Assembly (NCBI GenBank): GCA_034769895.1 | Contig: CM068372.1 | Coordinates: 369,229,258-369,293,257, forward strand | DNA from: Magicicada septendecula | Lineage: Eukaryota; Arthropoda; Insecta; Hemiptera; Cicadidae | Length of the DNA stretch: 64,000 bases | Direction of reading: 5' to 3' | Shown: positions 1-11,617 of the stretch, in pieces | Layout: every line of letters begins with the position of its first letter | Position numbering within the stretch: the first letter of the stretch is position 1 | The notes under the pieces: generated by a model | Databases searched by the model: none | Told to the model about the DNA's origin: nothing | What the model saw: the letters and a program-made list of their open reading frames with translations, nothing else | Translations under genes and position numbers: made by a program

Positions 1-597
1 GATTTTAAAAATATATTATGTGTAGAACACTGTTTTATAATTAAAAATAATAATATTGACGATTTTTTCAAAAAAATTGAACTAATGATTTCTAAAATAA
101 AGAGGTTGAAATAAACATCGAACAAAGAAAACATTGCCCGTCTTGATCCTGCGTAGTTTAAATTAAAAACGTGCATAGCCAGTGTGACATTAGGGAGACG
201 AAAATGATTCGTTTGGTACCTGATTCATCGAAATCGGACCAGCCGATCACAAACTGCGGACTCATAAACTAAGTTACTCGTAAAAAAAAAAGAAAACATT
301 ATCCTATTTTGCGTGAGCAGAATATGATATTAAGTTTTTGTTTATTTTACACAGTGTCTTGTGAGAAGTACTTAAGTATATATGGTTTCAAGTACACAGT
401 ATTCTGAGTAAACATGTGTCGATCCAAGAAGCCAAGATGTCCCAGTCAGGTACTGAAGCCATGGCGCCTGATTTTGAGAAACTTGAAACTTACAAAACAT
501 TAAAACTAAATAAATAAAAAAAATAATAATAATAATTTTTACTTAAAGCGAATTTTGACATCAAGTTAAGATTATATTTATTATATGAATCGTACAC
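1..597. other. Unassigned AT-rich sequence
   Basis: I see no coding signal, terminal repeat or RNA-like structure here. Only short A-rich and TAA-rich stretches are visible. Confidence 0.5.
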
Positions 598-620
598 ATG
601 CCTATAGCTTGTCCAACATT

Positions 621-687
621 TTTCTTCTTCTTCTTCTTCTTCTTCTTCTTCTTCTTCTTCTTCTTCTTCTTCTTCTTCTTCTTCTTC
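621..687. repeat. (CTT)n microsatellite, tail of minus-strand LINE
   Basis: About 22 CTT units, read as (GAA)n on the minus strand. The array directly abuts the 3' end of the minus-strand LINE fragment at 691-1490, so it is best explained as that element's simple-repeat tail, later expanded. The long poly-Phe frame across it is an artefact. Confidence 0.9.
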
Positions 688-690
688 CTC

Positions 691-1490
691 TTCTGCACCT
701 CACGGAGTAGGCACTTTGCCTGTTCCGTCTTCACAGAGTCATCTCATTCTCGGTCTTCCTACATCTCTTATAACAAAAAGGCTATATCGAAATGCAACCT
801 TAGGAAGTCGGTTAGCCTCCATTCTGTCCAGATGCTGTAACCATTCCCTGAGATTTGTCTGCATTTAAACCTTGTTCCTTTCCTTGTCTTTTTCCTTAAC
901 GTTCTATATATAACGCCACACATTATCTGAAACATCAATATTTTTTTAGTGATATCTCGGCCTGTGTCATTCCCAATGTAGATAGTGCAACCCAAATAAT
1001 TGAAGTCAGAGACTTGTTCCAAAACTGTTCCCTCAAGAACAATTTCTGATCCAACTGGAAACTTCCCCCAAAAAGCCATGATTTTTGTTTTCTGCTTAGA
1101 TATTTGAAAATCATATTGTTTACAAATATGATTTAAACAACGTAAAGGATACTGCAACTCATCCTGTGTTTTCTATATTAAGGCCGGATTGTCAGCATAA
1201 AATAAAATATACAAACTCGGGGTTCTGGCAAAGTCGAATTCCTGAGGCAATATCTCGTCTCCATGATTGGATGATTCGTCAATATACACATTAAAAGAAT
1301 ACTACATATCTGCCTTACTTCTTTATTTACTAAGATTTCTTCAGTCTTGGTCTTTCCAGTATTTACTATTATTTTAGAGTTGCAATATAGGCTTCTAATC
1401 ACATTTGTCAAATGATGTGAATAGCTGCGACGTTCCATAATAGACCACAATTTATTCCTGTTCACTCGATCAAACGCTTCCGACATTTTT
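691..1490 (-). pseudogene. LINE reverse transcriptase remnant, 3' end
   Basis: Decayed non-LTR retrotransposon ORF2 on the minus strand in several frames. At 1178-1486 the frame opens with AFDRVNRNKL, the RT motif-A region, followed by the strand that precedes motif B. At 768-1157 the frame reads FNYLGCTI (motif E / thumb) and CGVIYRTLRKK. A further frame near 715-845 reads HLDRMEANRLPK and ends GRPRMR before a stop. Motif C (YADD) is lost between the two frames. The order and the simple-repeat tail fit an RTE-like endonuclease-reverse transcriptase, 5' truncated. The same subfamily (GRPRMR ending) recurs at 52321-52810. Clade assignment is from memory of motif patterns. Confidence 0.8.
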
Positions 1491-3008
1491 CAAAGAGGTA
1501 ATAAGCTGGTATTGGTTTCAAAATAACTTTTCATGCTTTTTGAACTAATCTCTCACCATGCAGCTATCTCCAACAATAAAAGAGTTCCTCAGTAACTGAA
1601 TTTTGGCTCTCAATACTAAAATAAACATGAGCCGAATGCAACAAAATATTTTTTTCTTTGCTTCAGTTAATTCATTAATGTAATTTAATGGTACCGTAGA
1701 CTCAACGATACGTCCACCTGCAATCACATAAAATATAATTTAATGTAAGTGTACGTCATTTGAGTAATGGCGAGTTTAGTTTTTAAACTTACAATAACAC
1801 CTGTTTTTCTCAGTATAGTATTTTTTTATTTTTTATAGTTATATTTGCAATTGTAATTTTGTTTAAATAATCCAAAAGACGTAAAATAACATTATTAGAG
1901 TATTTTACGTCTCTAAAGATTTAACGCATAGAGTATTTTATGAGTATTCTGAAGTTAATTTCTCAATTCAAAATTTTCAATTTATGTAGTACATGTGAAG
2001 GATTTATCCAGTGGAACAATGTATTTTCCTATCTCGCCCATATTCTCATGTGACTGTTGGACAAGGTATAGTCAAACCGAAACAGTATATATTGAATAAC
2101 GTTATTGCGATATACGAGTTAGTTCTATCTAGAAATATAGTTTTTTTTTCCTTCAGTTACGTCCTCCGCTAAGAAATGAATAATCAGTTTGATTAATAAA
2201 TCTTTTTCACTGCGAATGTAAAAGTAGTTTTTACCGTATGGATACCGACACCTACAACCAACGTATATAGGCTGTCTATCGATTGTACACGGAGACGGCT
2301 TGCGATTCGTCATGGTTGGAAGGAGAGTTACTATTGCCAGCTAGCTCGCTCGGCATTCCTGCTCTTACAACGCGGAAGATCAGGCATATCTATTCTACTT
2401 TTTTTTACGTATATGAAAAATATAATTTAATTACCAGCGTTACACGACAGAGCGGTGTCAACACTGCAGTTCAATCAAGTAGTGGTGAAAGCCGCTAACT
2501 TGTGCATAGCTAAGTGTTCGATTCCCCCCCCCGCAATCTGACAGAGGATGAAGTTTACTAATCGTGTGTTGCACTCTCTTATTCTCCTCCAGAACACTAA
2601 TTACAGCATTAAAATTATAATGTTCTCGTGAAAATTTGTATCTACATGACACAGAATTGACATTTACCTTTCGGAAATCGGATAAAACATATAGGCTAAG
2701 TACTGCGGCGCTGGAACGGCGTCACTATTCAGTTCAACTTGAAAATCTAATGTAAATTGATAAAGCGTATAGTACTGTACAAAACACTAAGAGTGGTATT
2801 AAAATCGTAACGTTGTTTGTCTGACTTCGTTGCTAAGACACGGCGTGTTTCATCGTGTCGGAATGTTTTTTGCCGATAGCACTTCAGATTACATGGGGGT
2901 CTCAAACGCAGACCGTGGACTCATTTTACTGCTATGGATTTAGCACTTAGCCTATCGTATAATAAGCCTACACTTAAAGACGTGTGATAATTTATAAACG
3001 ATTGTAGG
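1491..3008. other. Unassigned; one tRNA-like B-box segment
   Basis: No coding evidence. At about 2473-2530 the sequence has AGTGGTGAAAGCC (A-box-like) and, 30 bases on, GTGTTCGATTCC (pol III B box), followed by a C run. This may be the head of a degenerate tRNA-derived SINE on the plus strand, but I cannot define its ends. Confidence 0.35.
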
Positions 3009-3016
3009 CTATAATC

Positions 3017-3782
3017 CAGAGATTCTCAACAGATGTGCCGTGAAACTTCCGATGTTGTCATATTGCTGGTATAAAAGTAATTAAAATGATTTTAATCATT
3101 ATTTGTTTTGGAAAAGCAACAAGAAAAAATATTCAAGAGTTTAAGCGTACTAGTTTTACAAGGGATTTATTGGCTTACGCTTTACAATAAAAGATTTGAG
3201 TTATTAATCAGGAACTTAAGCTTGTCGTTTCTTACACAAAAGTTTACCTAGTGGTGCAATTGAAGACAAACGCACTCTCAAAACGCTGTCGGCGCGGGTT
3301 CGATTCCCGCCGGGGCTATCTGATTTAGATACGACCTGGGATACGCCCTCTCAAAGGCAATGGAAAACCAGTGAGAGGTATCCTGCCTAGTATAAACCCT
3401 CCCAAACTATGCGAGAGACTTAGTAACACACGCACCACGGGTATATGCGGGGAGGATACAAACCAGTCGAAAGACTTGCGACTCCAGGAGAGGAGTGCCG
3501 AAAAGCCAAGCTCGTAGAAGTAGGTGGCAGAAAAATGAAAGGGTATTAACTGCTTTTCCTGCTATTATTGAGTAGACCTACTCTTTCTGTGCAAACATCC
3601 TAAAACTTAAGAAGTGGTAGTTCACCATATTTCAGTCGAAGTGTTCAGTTCAGAGTTGTTCTTCATTCCCCAGAGGTGGAGCGAATCCCCCGCAGTGTTG
3701 CCAACTCGTGCGTTTGTGTGCCGCGGAAACTCACTACAAAGGATAGTGTGCCTTAAACAAAAAAACCGGTTGAGAACCACTG
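3017..3782. mobile_element. Non-autonomous hAT-type DNA transposon
   Basis: The left end is CAGAGATTCTCAACAGATG and the reverse complement of the right end is CAGTGGTTCTCAACCGG, the classic CAGNG...TTCTCAA terminus of many hAT elements. The flanking 8 bases, CTATAATC (3009-3016) and GTGTAGTC (3783-3790), match at 5 of 8 positions, consistent with a decayed 8-bp target duplication as hAT makes. No transposase is present. Just inside both ends is GTGTGCCGYGRAAAC-like sequence. A tRNA-derived SINE is inserted in the middle. Confidence 0.7.
3240..3530 (+). mobile_element. tRNA-derived SINE inserted in the hAT element
   Basis: A strong pol III B box, GCGGGTTCGATTCCCGC, lies at about 3293-3312, with an A-box-like TAGTGGTGCAATTG about 40 bases upstream. 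The tRNA-like head is followed by a GC-richer body of about 200 bases (GAGAGGTATCC, CAGTCGAAAGACTTGCGACTCC). Spacing and orientation fit a tRNA-related SINE; exact ends and target duplication were not resolved. Confidence 0.6.
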
Positions 3783-4301
3783 GTGTAGTCTAACAGTAGT
3801 GTTATGTATCCGCCTGTCGTTTGTAGACCTGTCTGCAGTTTATTTGGCTGAACTGTCGTTTACTAGTCCTCACAGTTTGTTTAACTCAAACTCGAAGTCG
3901 AACTCACGGCCATTGGAATAACTCGGAACACACTTCATCCCTTTAATAATACTAATAATAATAATAATAATAAATGGAATAGGAAGAGAATTAATCGGAT
4001 GATGGACAAAGTCCAAAGGAAGTGATATATGTTCATATCGTGGCTACAGTCTCCGTACACTATACGAGTGTGTTGGTCAGCTCCTCCTATCATTTCTCGC
4101 CTATATTTCTAGTTATTCTCTTATTCTCCTCCTTCTTTCAATTGGTTTTCTCAGACACTTCCTTCACACCGTTTCTCTTTCTTGTTATTAATTTCCAAGC
4201 TCATATTTTTGTGAAATAGCTTCTGTTGATATTTTTCCATGTGTTCGTACCGACTCAGTTACTAAACCCTTTTTGATTCAGTTACAGGGTCTACCCTACC
4301 G
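3783..4301. other. Unassigned, with short (TAA)n
   Basis: No gene or element end recognised. A short (TAA)n run lies at about 3951-3973. Confidence 0.5.
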
Positions 4302-5416
4302 TACCGATACGGTAAGACCACAGTCCGTCCGAGCGTGAGACTGTGTTTCAAGTCCGTAATATTTTACACTGTGTCCTTGAGTAACAGTCTTTTAACTTTC
4401 TTTATTTCATGATAGGTCGAACTTAGCGCTTGACTGTTTTAATCCTTACAACCCTTTATTTTTACCATTTCTCGTACGATTTTACGACAGCTCCATTTCA
4501 ATTTCAAAGCCATTTTCTGAAGCCACAAAATCAATTAAACGACATTGATTGATGACTCGTTAGCACTTGGTGAAACATACTACTACAAAGGTTTAAAGAA
4601 AAACATAAGCTATTTTGAGAATAGCTTAATAGGCTAAAACAATTGTCAGAGGTAAATAGTAAACTGTGGAACTTACCAAGTGTTTGCACGTTTTTAAAAA
4701 CCTTTGTAAATCAATTAACGTCACATTTGAGATATCCTACATATACGAAATTCAGTAGCACTTGCATAAAACATGTGGAATACTTATAAAAATTATTTAT
4801 TTATCCGAAAGCACAATTGAAGCTCTACTTTTCTACAAAATCGCCAAGTTTATATAAACATGTAACGTAACGTGACACGAGTGTCTAGACGCCATCGCTG
4901 AAAAATTCCCGGGCAACACTCATAACCATTTCCACGCTGAATTTTGGAGTTTTTCGTCAGTGTGATATCGCACCTTTACAAGTAGGATCAAACACGTGGA
5001 AATCACACGAGCAAGGTCGGGATTGCAACGAGGGTGTTCCCACTCTTCCCACTCAAAGATTCCACAGATTTCCTCCGTATGTGTGCCAAGTGATGTGCGC
5101 AACTGCAGACTCTCATAGATGATTTATTGCACACTTCAATGCAAAGTATCAAATTCAGCCGTACTGTGATTCACCTATTTGCAAAGAACAATCGGTAAAC
5201 GCATTCAATGTTGTCATCCGTTGTCTAAGTTGATGGCTCACCCCCCCCCCCGCTAATAATAATCGGTATCCGTACGGCCAATTTCGAACAACTCGCACCA
5301 CTTTACGATGGGCTGCCATCAAAATGCTATGTCACCGTACACTTCCCTCAACTAGCGATGAATTTCAGTAGGATTACACCTCCTTGTCTACAGAAAGAGA
5401 GACACTGCACGGATTT
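4302..5416 (+). repeat. 1.1-kb dispersed repeat, copy A (inverted partner at 9888)
   Basis: This interval is the reverse complement, at high identity, of 9888-10975. Shared landmarks are GGTCGAACTTAGCGCTTGAC (4416), a segment with a matching 60-residue shadow frame (4920-5102 minus, 10182-10364 plus), and GTAGACAAGGAGG at the other edge (reverse complement at 5380). No transposase or RT is readable. Between 4555 and 4720 it holds an inverted repeat (CACTTGGTGAAAC...ACAAAGGTTT against AACTTACCAAGTG...AAACCTTTGTA) also found as a cleaner foldback at 34160-34440. Either two independent insertions or the arms of one large inverted structure. Confidence 0.85.
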
Positions 5417-5708
5417 CTAATTTGGGAAAACTTACTACAGCTGATTGAAACGGACGTTTACACAACTTTAATCAAAATAATTTTTCTAGAAAATATAATA
5501 TGGGCAAGTTGAACTACGTAACCGTTTGACTGTCCCTCCTAACTTACGAACAGTCTAGAGGACTTTTGACTATTTGGTGATTAAACAGCAGACAGCAGTA
5601 ACATAATTAAGATTCGTTACTATATTGCATTACTCAGGTTTTTCTGTGCACTGTACGCTGTGTCTCTGTGACACGTACACGCAAATATATCTATACTGGT
5701 GTAGACTT

Positions 5709-6330
5709 TTACTTTCATCATCTGTCCAGGATTAGGCTGGTTGCCTGTTCCGGCTTCACCATCTCCGTCTCGGTCTGCCAACATTTCTTCTTCCGGTTGG
5801 CTTATAATTCAGGAATTTTCTTGGAATTCCTTCTGGAGACATGCGCATAACATGCTGTTTCCATCTTTTTTATAGTTTTTCGCTAGTTCCGTTACTGGTT
5901 GTACTTTTAATTCCTGTCTTACATCTTCGTTCTTTATGTTATCTAATTTTATACAACCTTTCACAGATCTAAGATATTTCATTTCAGACGTCTCCATCTG
6001 TCTATAATCTTTATTTCTTGGTACCCATGATTCGGACCCGTATAATAGCGTGGGGACTGCCATCACCTTATAGAATTTTATTTGTGTTTCTTTCGTGGTC
6101 TTTCCTTTGACTGTTCTCCGTAATGTCCCACATATTCTTTGGAAGTTGTTTGTTTTATTAAGAATATCTTTGTCTTCTTCATATGTAATATCATATCCTA
6201 GGTAATTGAAATGTGATACTCGTTCTAAAATTTTATTTTCAATTACAATTTTTGTCCGAATCGAATATTTTCCTAGGAATGCCATAGTCTTAGTTTTTTC
6301 TATTGAAATGTTCAAATTATAACCTTTTGA
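5709..6330 (-). pseudogene. LINE RT C-terminal remnant with GATGAT-type tail
   Basis: Minus-strand frame of 168 residues at 5809-6315 reading MNISIEKTKTMAF, FNYLGYDITYEED, FQRICGTLRRTVKGK, LLYGSESWVPRNKD and EMKYLRSVKGC: the thumb and connection region that follows the RT fingers/palm in RTE-like endonuclease-reverse transcriptases. A frameshift near 5830 leads to NRRKK.../GRPRRRW-type ending. The element stops at a CATCATCTG sequence (5718 region), a GATGATG tail on the coding strand. Everything 5' of motif E is missing. Close relative at 50110-50600. Confidence 0.85.
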
Positions 6331-6956
6331 TAACAGATATGACTTTTACTTTAAAACCGTTAATTCGATTCTTCATAAAGAATCGAATATATCATTACGT
6401 AATACGTAACGAACAGTTCTTGTTACATTTCTGGAGATCAGATCCAAGACCCCCTCCTCTTACGTTACTTCATTCGTTAGCAGTGCAAACACTGCGGTGT
6501 TATGAAGAAATCAAAAACGGTGTCATCGTAATACAAACAATACCACACCGCGAAGAACAAAAACAGCTGTCAACCGAGTGATGTACTGACCGGCATACCG
6601 CAGCGACTATACCCCATCATCCGTTGTTCAATCAAAGCTGTCAATAATTACTGTGACAACATAATATTTCCGCGTCCAGCTGTAGCGTTGTGTTGTGCCG
6701 TGTTGCGATGGAGAAGAAGAAGAAGAAGAAGAAGAAGCGGCTGCACCAGTTGGGGAAAAAGTGTAGATCGCGGGTTCGTCTCCGCCGCGTCGTTTTTCTG
6801 TCCATTACATTGTACGCTGGTTGCTATTGCTACTTCACACTACGCTCGGCTAATGGGTGAAAGTGAATCGTGCTGTTCAATGGGTTTACATGAAAAACTT
6901 CGCGCACCGTGCTGCCTCCTCCTATTATTATTATTATTATTATTACCATGCTAAAC

Positions 6957-6990
<34 letters not shown>

Positions 6991-7110
6991 TTGTAAGTAA
7001 AGAATAGCGTTTTTGTAATGTAAGTGGTGTCATCAAGTGTGCTCCGTATGAACATCTCAGTAAATACGGACTGAATGGGTAACATTGCTACCTCTAAAGA
7101 TTACGATGAT
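6331..7110. other. Unassigned, with three short microsatellites
   Basis: AGA repeat at about 6713-6737, ATT repeat at 6926-6948 and CA repeat at 6959-6988. Otherwise nothing recognised; short open frames here look like chance. Confidence 0.5.
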
Positions 7111-7180
7111 GCCCGCGTGGCACAGTGGTACGATTGCAGCCGGACTCGCAGACGTCCAGTGGTTATGACCATATAGTTAA
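7111..7180 (+). mobile_element. tRNA-like SINE head, truncated
   Basis: GCCCGCGTGGCACAGTGGT resembles the acceptor/A-box start of a tRNA, and GTCCAGTGGTTATGACC about 45 bases on resembles a decayed T-arm/B box (TTCGA lost to TTATGA). No complete cloverleaf can be drawn, so this is not called a tRNA gene. Confidence 0.35.
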
Positions 7181-7261
7181 CGTACTGTTGTCTGGCACAA
7201 GTTAACCTTAAAAAATGTCAGTTTACTGTTACCAGTAAGCTTCTTGAGGTACGGAATTAGA

Positions 7262-8035
7262 ACAGGATTTTTATCGTAATTATTATTATTATTAGCGGGG
7301 GTTCTACAGTCTATGCCGCATCCCGCATTTCGATCGCCATTTCTCCCTACCTTTCCCGTCATCGTCTTCAATAGCTCGATCTCTCATGCTTTTCCTAATT
7401 CCTGTTCTCCACTGTGTTGTCAGTCTTCCTTTTCTTCTCCTGTTTTGTGGTAAGTCAATGCTTTCTTTAGCCATCGCTTCTCCTCCATCCTCATTACGTG
7501 ACCACACCATAGCAACTGTCTGGATTCTATTCTTTCTGCTGTTGTAAATACGCGCCCTGTTTTCTTTCTTATATCTTCGTTTCTAACATGTCGCATTCTA
7601 GAAATATTACACGCTCTTCTTAAGAAGTCCACAGTTTGTTCCATCTTTTTCTCTTTGTCTGAAAGTTGCCAGCATTCGCAGCCATAAGTTAAAATGGGCT
7701 CCACAATAGTTTTGTAGACTGTCAGGTTAGTTTCAAGTTTCATTTTGTTCGACCAAAGTAACGAGTTTAGCAAACGAATAGCCTTTTTTCCTGTTATATC
7801 CTATTTTTGATGTCATTCTTTGTTGTTCCATCTTCTAAAATAATGCGCCCCAAATATTTGAATTCGCTAAACTTTCGAATTCTATGGATCTGGATATCTG
7901 GGTCTTCTTCTTGCATGTCTCCTATTTTCAGATATTCTGTTTTAGTAGTGTTTATGTTTAGACCCCATTTCTCATACTCCTCTTTTAATTTTCTAAACAT
8001 ATAGTCTGTGTCGTTTTCATCGAAATACTTTTTTT
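7262..8035 (-). pseudogene. LINE RT C-terminal remnant with (TAA)n tail
   Basis: Three overlapping minus-strand frames. 7794-8000 reads LNINTTKTEYLKIG and FSEFKYLGRII (RT motifs D/E); 7420-7773 reads YKTIVEPILTYGCECW, DFLRRACNISRMRHVRNEDI and LLWCGHVMRMEEKRW; 7304-7510 continues RRRKGRLTTQWRTGIRKSMRDR to a stop. This is the post-palm region of an RTE-like RT, frameshifted at least twice. The coding strand runs into (TAA)n at 7276-7296 on the plus strand (ATT), the probable 3' tail. The fingers/palm and endonuclease are absent. Confidence 0.85.
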
Positions 8036-8442
8036 GTTCACATTTGGAAATGTTTCAGTTACCATCGACATTATGAAGGTCCTGATTACCCTATTTTTTA
8101 GTACAATAACAAGTATAAAGCAGCCAATCATACAATAAATTATAAAAGTATGAACTACTGTTTTGGTTTTTTAGTTTAATTTATATAACAATAATGACTA
8201 AATGAGAAATAACTTGGCTACTTTCTAGTTTTTAAGTTTATTTATATTATCATACAAAAATATACATAACGGGTGACTAGTATCAATATGTAAAGTGTTT
8301 TCGCAAATCTGGCTTAATTTCGTCAAATTATTACACATACCGAGTCTGTATTTTGAATAAAATTTCTTGATACGCCACATGGATTTTTACAATTATCTTA
8401 AAACTTTGACTTCTAATTTTTGCCCATAGACCTTAATAGTAT
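8036..8442. other. Unassigned AT-rich sequence
   Basis: Nothing recognised beyond AT-rich sequence. Confidence 0.5.
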
Positions 8443-9239
<797 letters not shown>

Positions 9240-9645
9240 AGTTCTGAAAAAATAATTATTATAATAAAGGGATGAAACCTTTATAATAAATTATAGAAAA
9301 TATAACAGAAACAATGAGAAAAAGAAGACTATTATTTTTTGGATATTTATATAGAATTGACGACAATAGGTTAAGAAAGGAGATCTTCAAATATCTGTGG
9401 GGGAAGAAGTCAACATCAAGTTGGATTAAAGAAGTCCAAAAGGATTTAGAAAAAAATAAAATACACGCAGAAGAAGCAATTGAAAGAGAAGTTTTTCGGG
9501 CAAAAGTGTTAAAAATGGAAGGGTAGGAGAGAGAAAACGCAGGTTCAAAGTGAACTGGAGACAGCAAGAAGAGACACAGTGAAAAGATGAAAGAATATTG
9601 GAGAAAAAGAAAAGAACAAATAATAAATAATAAAGAACTGAAATT
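9240..9645 (+). pseudogene. LINE ORF2 extreme C-terminus
   Basis: Plus-strand frame 9314-9526 reads MRKRRLLFFGYLYRID, NRLRKEIFKYLWGKK and SWIKEVQKDLEKNKI, then a second frame near 9575 reads EKMKEYWRKRKEQ. This is the tail of an RTE-like endonuclease-reverse transcriptase (the RLxFFGHLxRMDxxRLTKxIFxYL region). RT and endonuclease domains are missing. Confidence 0.75.
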
Positions 9646-9769
9646 GGCATGTGGTTCTTAGATGGGCAACACACAAAAAAAAGATGAACCGAGTTCGTAG
9701 GACAAAAATCAGTTATTCCAGGGGGCGTGAGTTCGAGTTCGCTCTTAGTAGGCTCCAGTGTCAACTGCG

Positions 9770-9887
9770 AATGCAGTAAATTGCCCAAAGAATCTACCCT
9801 CATATAGACCATCTACACAATCTACAAATAGACAATTAGAATAAATAATGTTGGTCCCAAAACAGACCCCTAAGGCACACCATAATC
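9770..9887 (-). pseudogene. Jockey/CR1-like RT fragment (motifs B and C)
   Basis: The minus strand just inside 9887 reads GVP-stop-GSVLGPTLF (RT motif B, Gln codon replaced by TAG), then GRFFGQFTAFAVD where FADD would be expected (motif C with first Asp changed to Val). It resembles the plus-strand fragment at 19770-20430. It ends exactly where the 1.1-kb repeat copy B begins. Confidence 0.65.
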
Positions 9888-10975
9888 CGCGCAGTGTCTC
9901 TCTTTCTGTAGACAAGGAGGTTTGATCCTACTGAAATTCATCGCTAGTTGAGGGAAGTGTACGGTGACATACCATTTTGATGGCAGCCCATCGTAAAGTG
10001 GTGCGAGTTGTTCGAAATTGGCCGCACGGATACCAGCGGGGGGCAGGCCATCAACTTAGACAACGGATGATAACATTGAATGCGTTTACCGATTGTTCTT
10101 TGCAAATAGGTGAATCACAGTGCGGCTGAATTGGATACTTTGCATTGAAGTGTGCAATAAATCATCTATGAGAGTCTGCAATTGTGCACATCACTTGGCA
10201 CACATACGGAGGAACTCTGTGAAATCTTTGAGCGGGAAGAGTGGGAATACCGTCTTTGCAATCCCGACCTTGCGCGTGTGATTTCCACGTGTTTGATCCT
10301 ACTTGTAAAGGTGCGATATCACACTGACGAAAAACTCCAAAATTCAGCGTGGAAATGGTTATGAGTGTTGCGCGGGAATTTTTCAGCGATGGCGTCTAGA
10401 CACTCGTGTCACGTTACGTTACATGTTTATATAAACTTGGCGATTTTGTAGAAAAGTAGAGCTCCAATTGTACTTTCGGATAAATAAGTAGTTTTTGTAT
10501 TCCACATGTTTTATGCATGTGCAACTGACTTTCTTATATGTAGGATATTTCAAATGGGACTTTAATTGATTTACAAAGGTTTTAAAAAACATACAAACAT
10601 TTGGTAAGTTCGACAGTTTACTATTTACCTCTGACAATTGTTTTAGCCTATTAAGCTATTCTGAAAATAGCTTATGTTTTTTTTAAACCTTTGTAGTAGT
10701 ATGTTTCAGCAAGTGCCCAGCGAGTCATCAATCAGTGTGGTTTAATTGATTTTGTGGCTACAGAAAATGGCTTTGAAATTGAAATGGAGCTGTCGTAAAA
10801 TCATACGTGAAATGGTAAAAATAAAGGATTGTAAGGACTGAAACAGTCAAGCGCTAAGTTCGACCTATCATGAAATAAAGAAAGTTAAAAGACTCTTACT
10901 CAAGGACACAGTGTAAAACATTACAGATTTGAAATAGAGTCTCACACTCGGATGGACTGTGGTCTTACGGTATCG
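9888..10975 (-). repeat. 1.1-kb dispersed repeat, copy B
   Basis: Reverse-complement partner of 4302-5416, separated from it by about 4.5 kb. The pair could pair as a long stem if transcribed together. The inner foldback (10555-10720) is partly decayed. Confidence 0.85.
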
Positions 10976-11613
10976 GAGGAAATATAGACATGAAGACAGT
11001 GTGCCAAGAGCGGAGGTTGGTAGTTAGTAGGTTTAAACAGGTTAGTTGTAGAAGGTTGGCGTGGGATTGGTAGGGTAGAGAGTTTTCCCTGTTAAAAAAA
11101 GTAGGTGACATACTGCACCTTTGTCCAACACCTTGATTGGCAGATATTTTTTGAGAGATGCTACAATTATTTTTAACAGCTTCTCTTGTTTCGTTACATA
11201 GGCAAGGGCCTGTATACTTCGTTTAAGTTGTTGTGGGTGTCCTCACTCTTTTAAAACTTGCCACAGCAAATATCTATCTACTCTATCAAAGACCTTCTCA
11301 AACTCAGCGGAAGTCTTTGGATTTTTAGTTTTATTTTATAGTCGTGGAGTTGTCCTGAAATCTCTCAGATAGTCCTATTCGAAGTAATATCATTTCTGCT
11401 AGAAACCGCTGTATTTTTCATGTGTTCGACCAGATTCATTTCTTAATTAAAATTAAATTAAATGATCGTTTTACACACCAAAATGACAAACAAAAATTGT
11501 AACCTTGCACTCGTACCTGTAATAGTATAGGTCTACGCAGAACGGGCGGAACTTTCCTGTCATACAGGCGTATTCAGATTCTACAGAAATTTAAACTGTC
11601 CAAAGAGAAATAT
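10976..11613. other. Unassigned, left flank of LTR element E1
   Basis: No coding or terminal signal recognised. The last four bases of the flank, AAAC at 11614-11617, are duplicated after the element. Confidence 0.5.
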
Positions 11614-11617
11614 AAAC

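Noticed and set aside
4920..5102. Conserved 60-residue protein shared with 10182-10364
   Set aside because: The match is explained by DNA identity of the two inverted 1.1-kb repeats; no longer frame, start context or known domain supports coding.
7111..7180. A functional tRNA gene
   Set aside because: The T-arm B box is degraded and no complete cloverleaf can be drawn; a SINE fragment is more likely.
9727..9750. GAGTTCGAGTTCGC as a tRNA B box
   Set aside because: The segment lies within a minus-strand RT fragment (after the FAVD motif), which explains it better.
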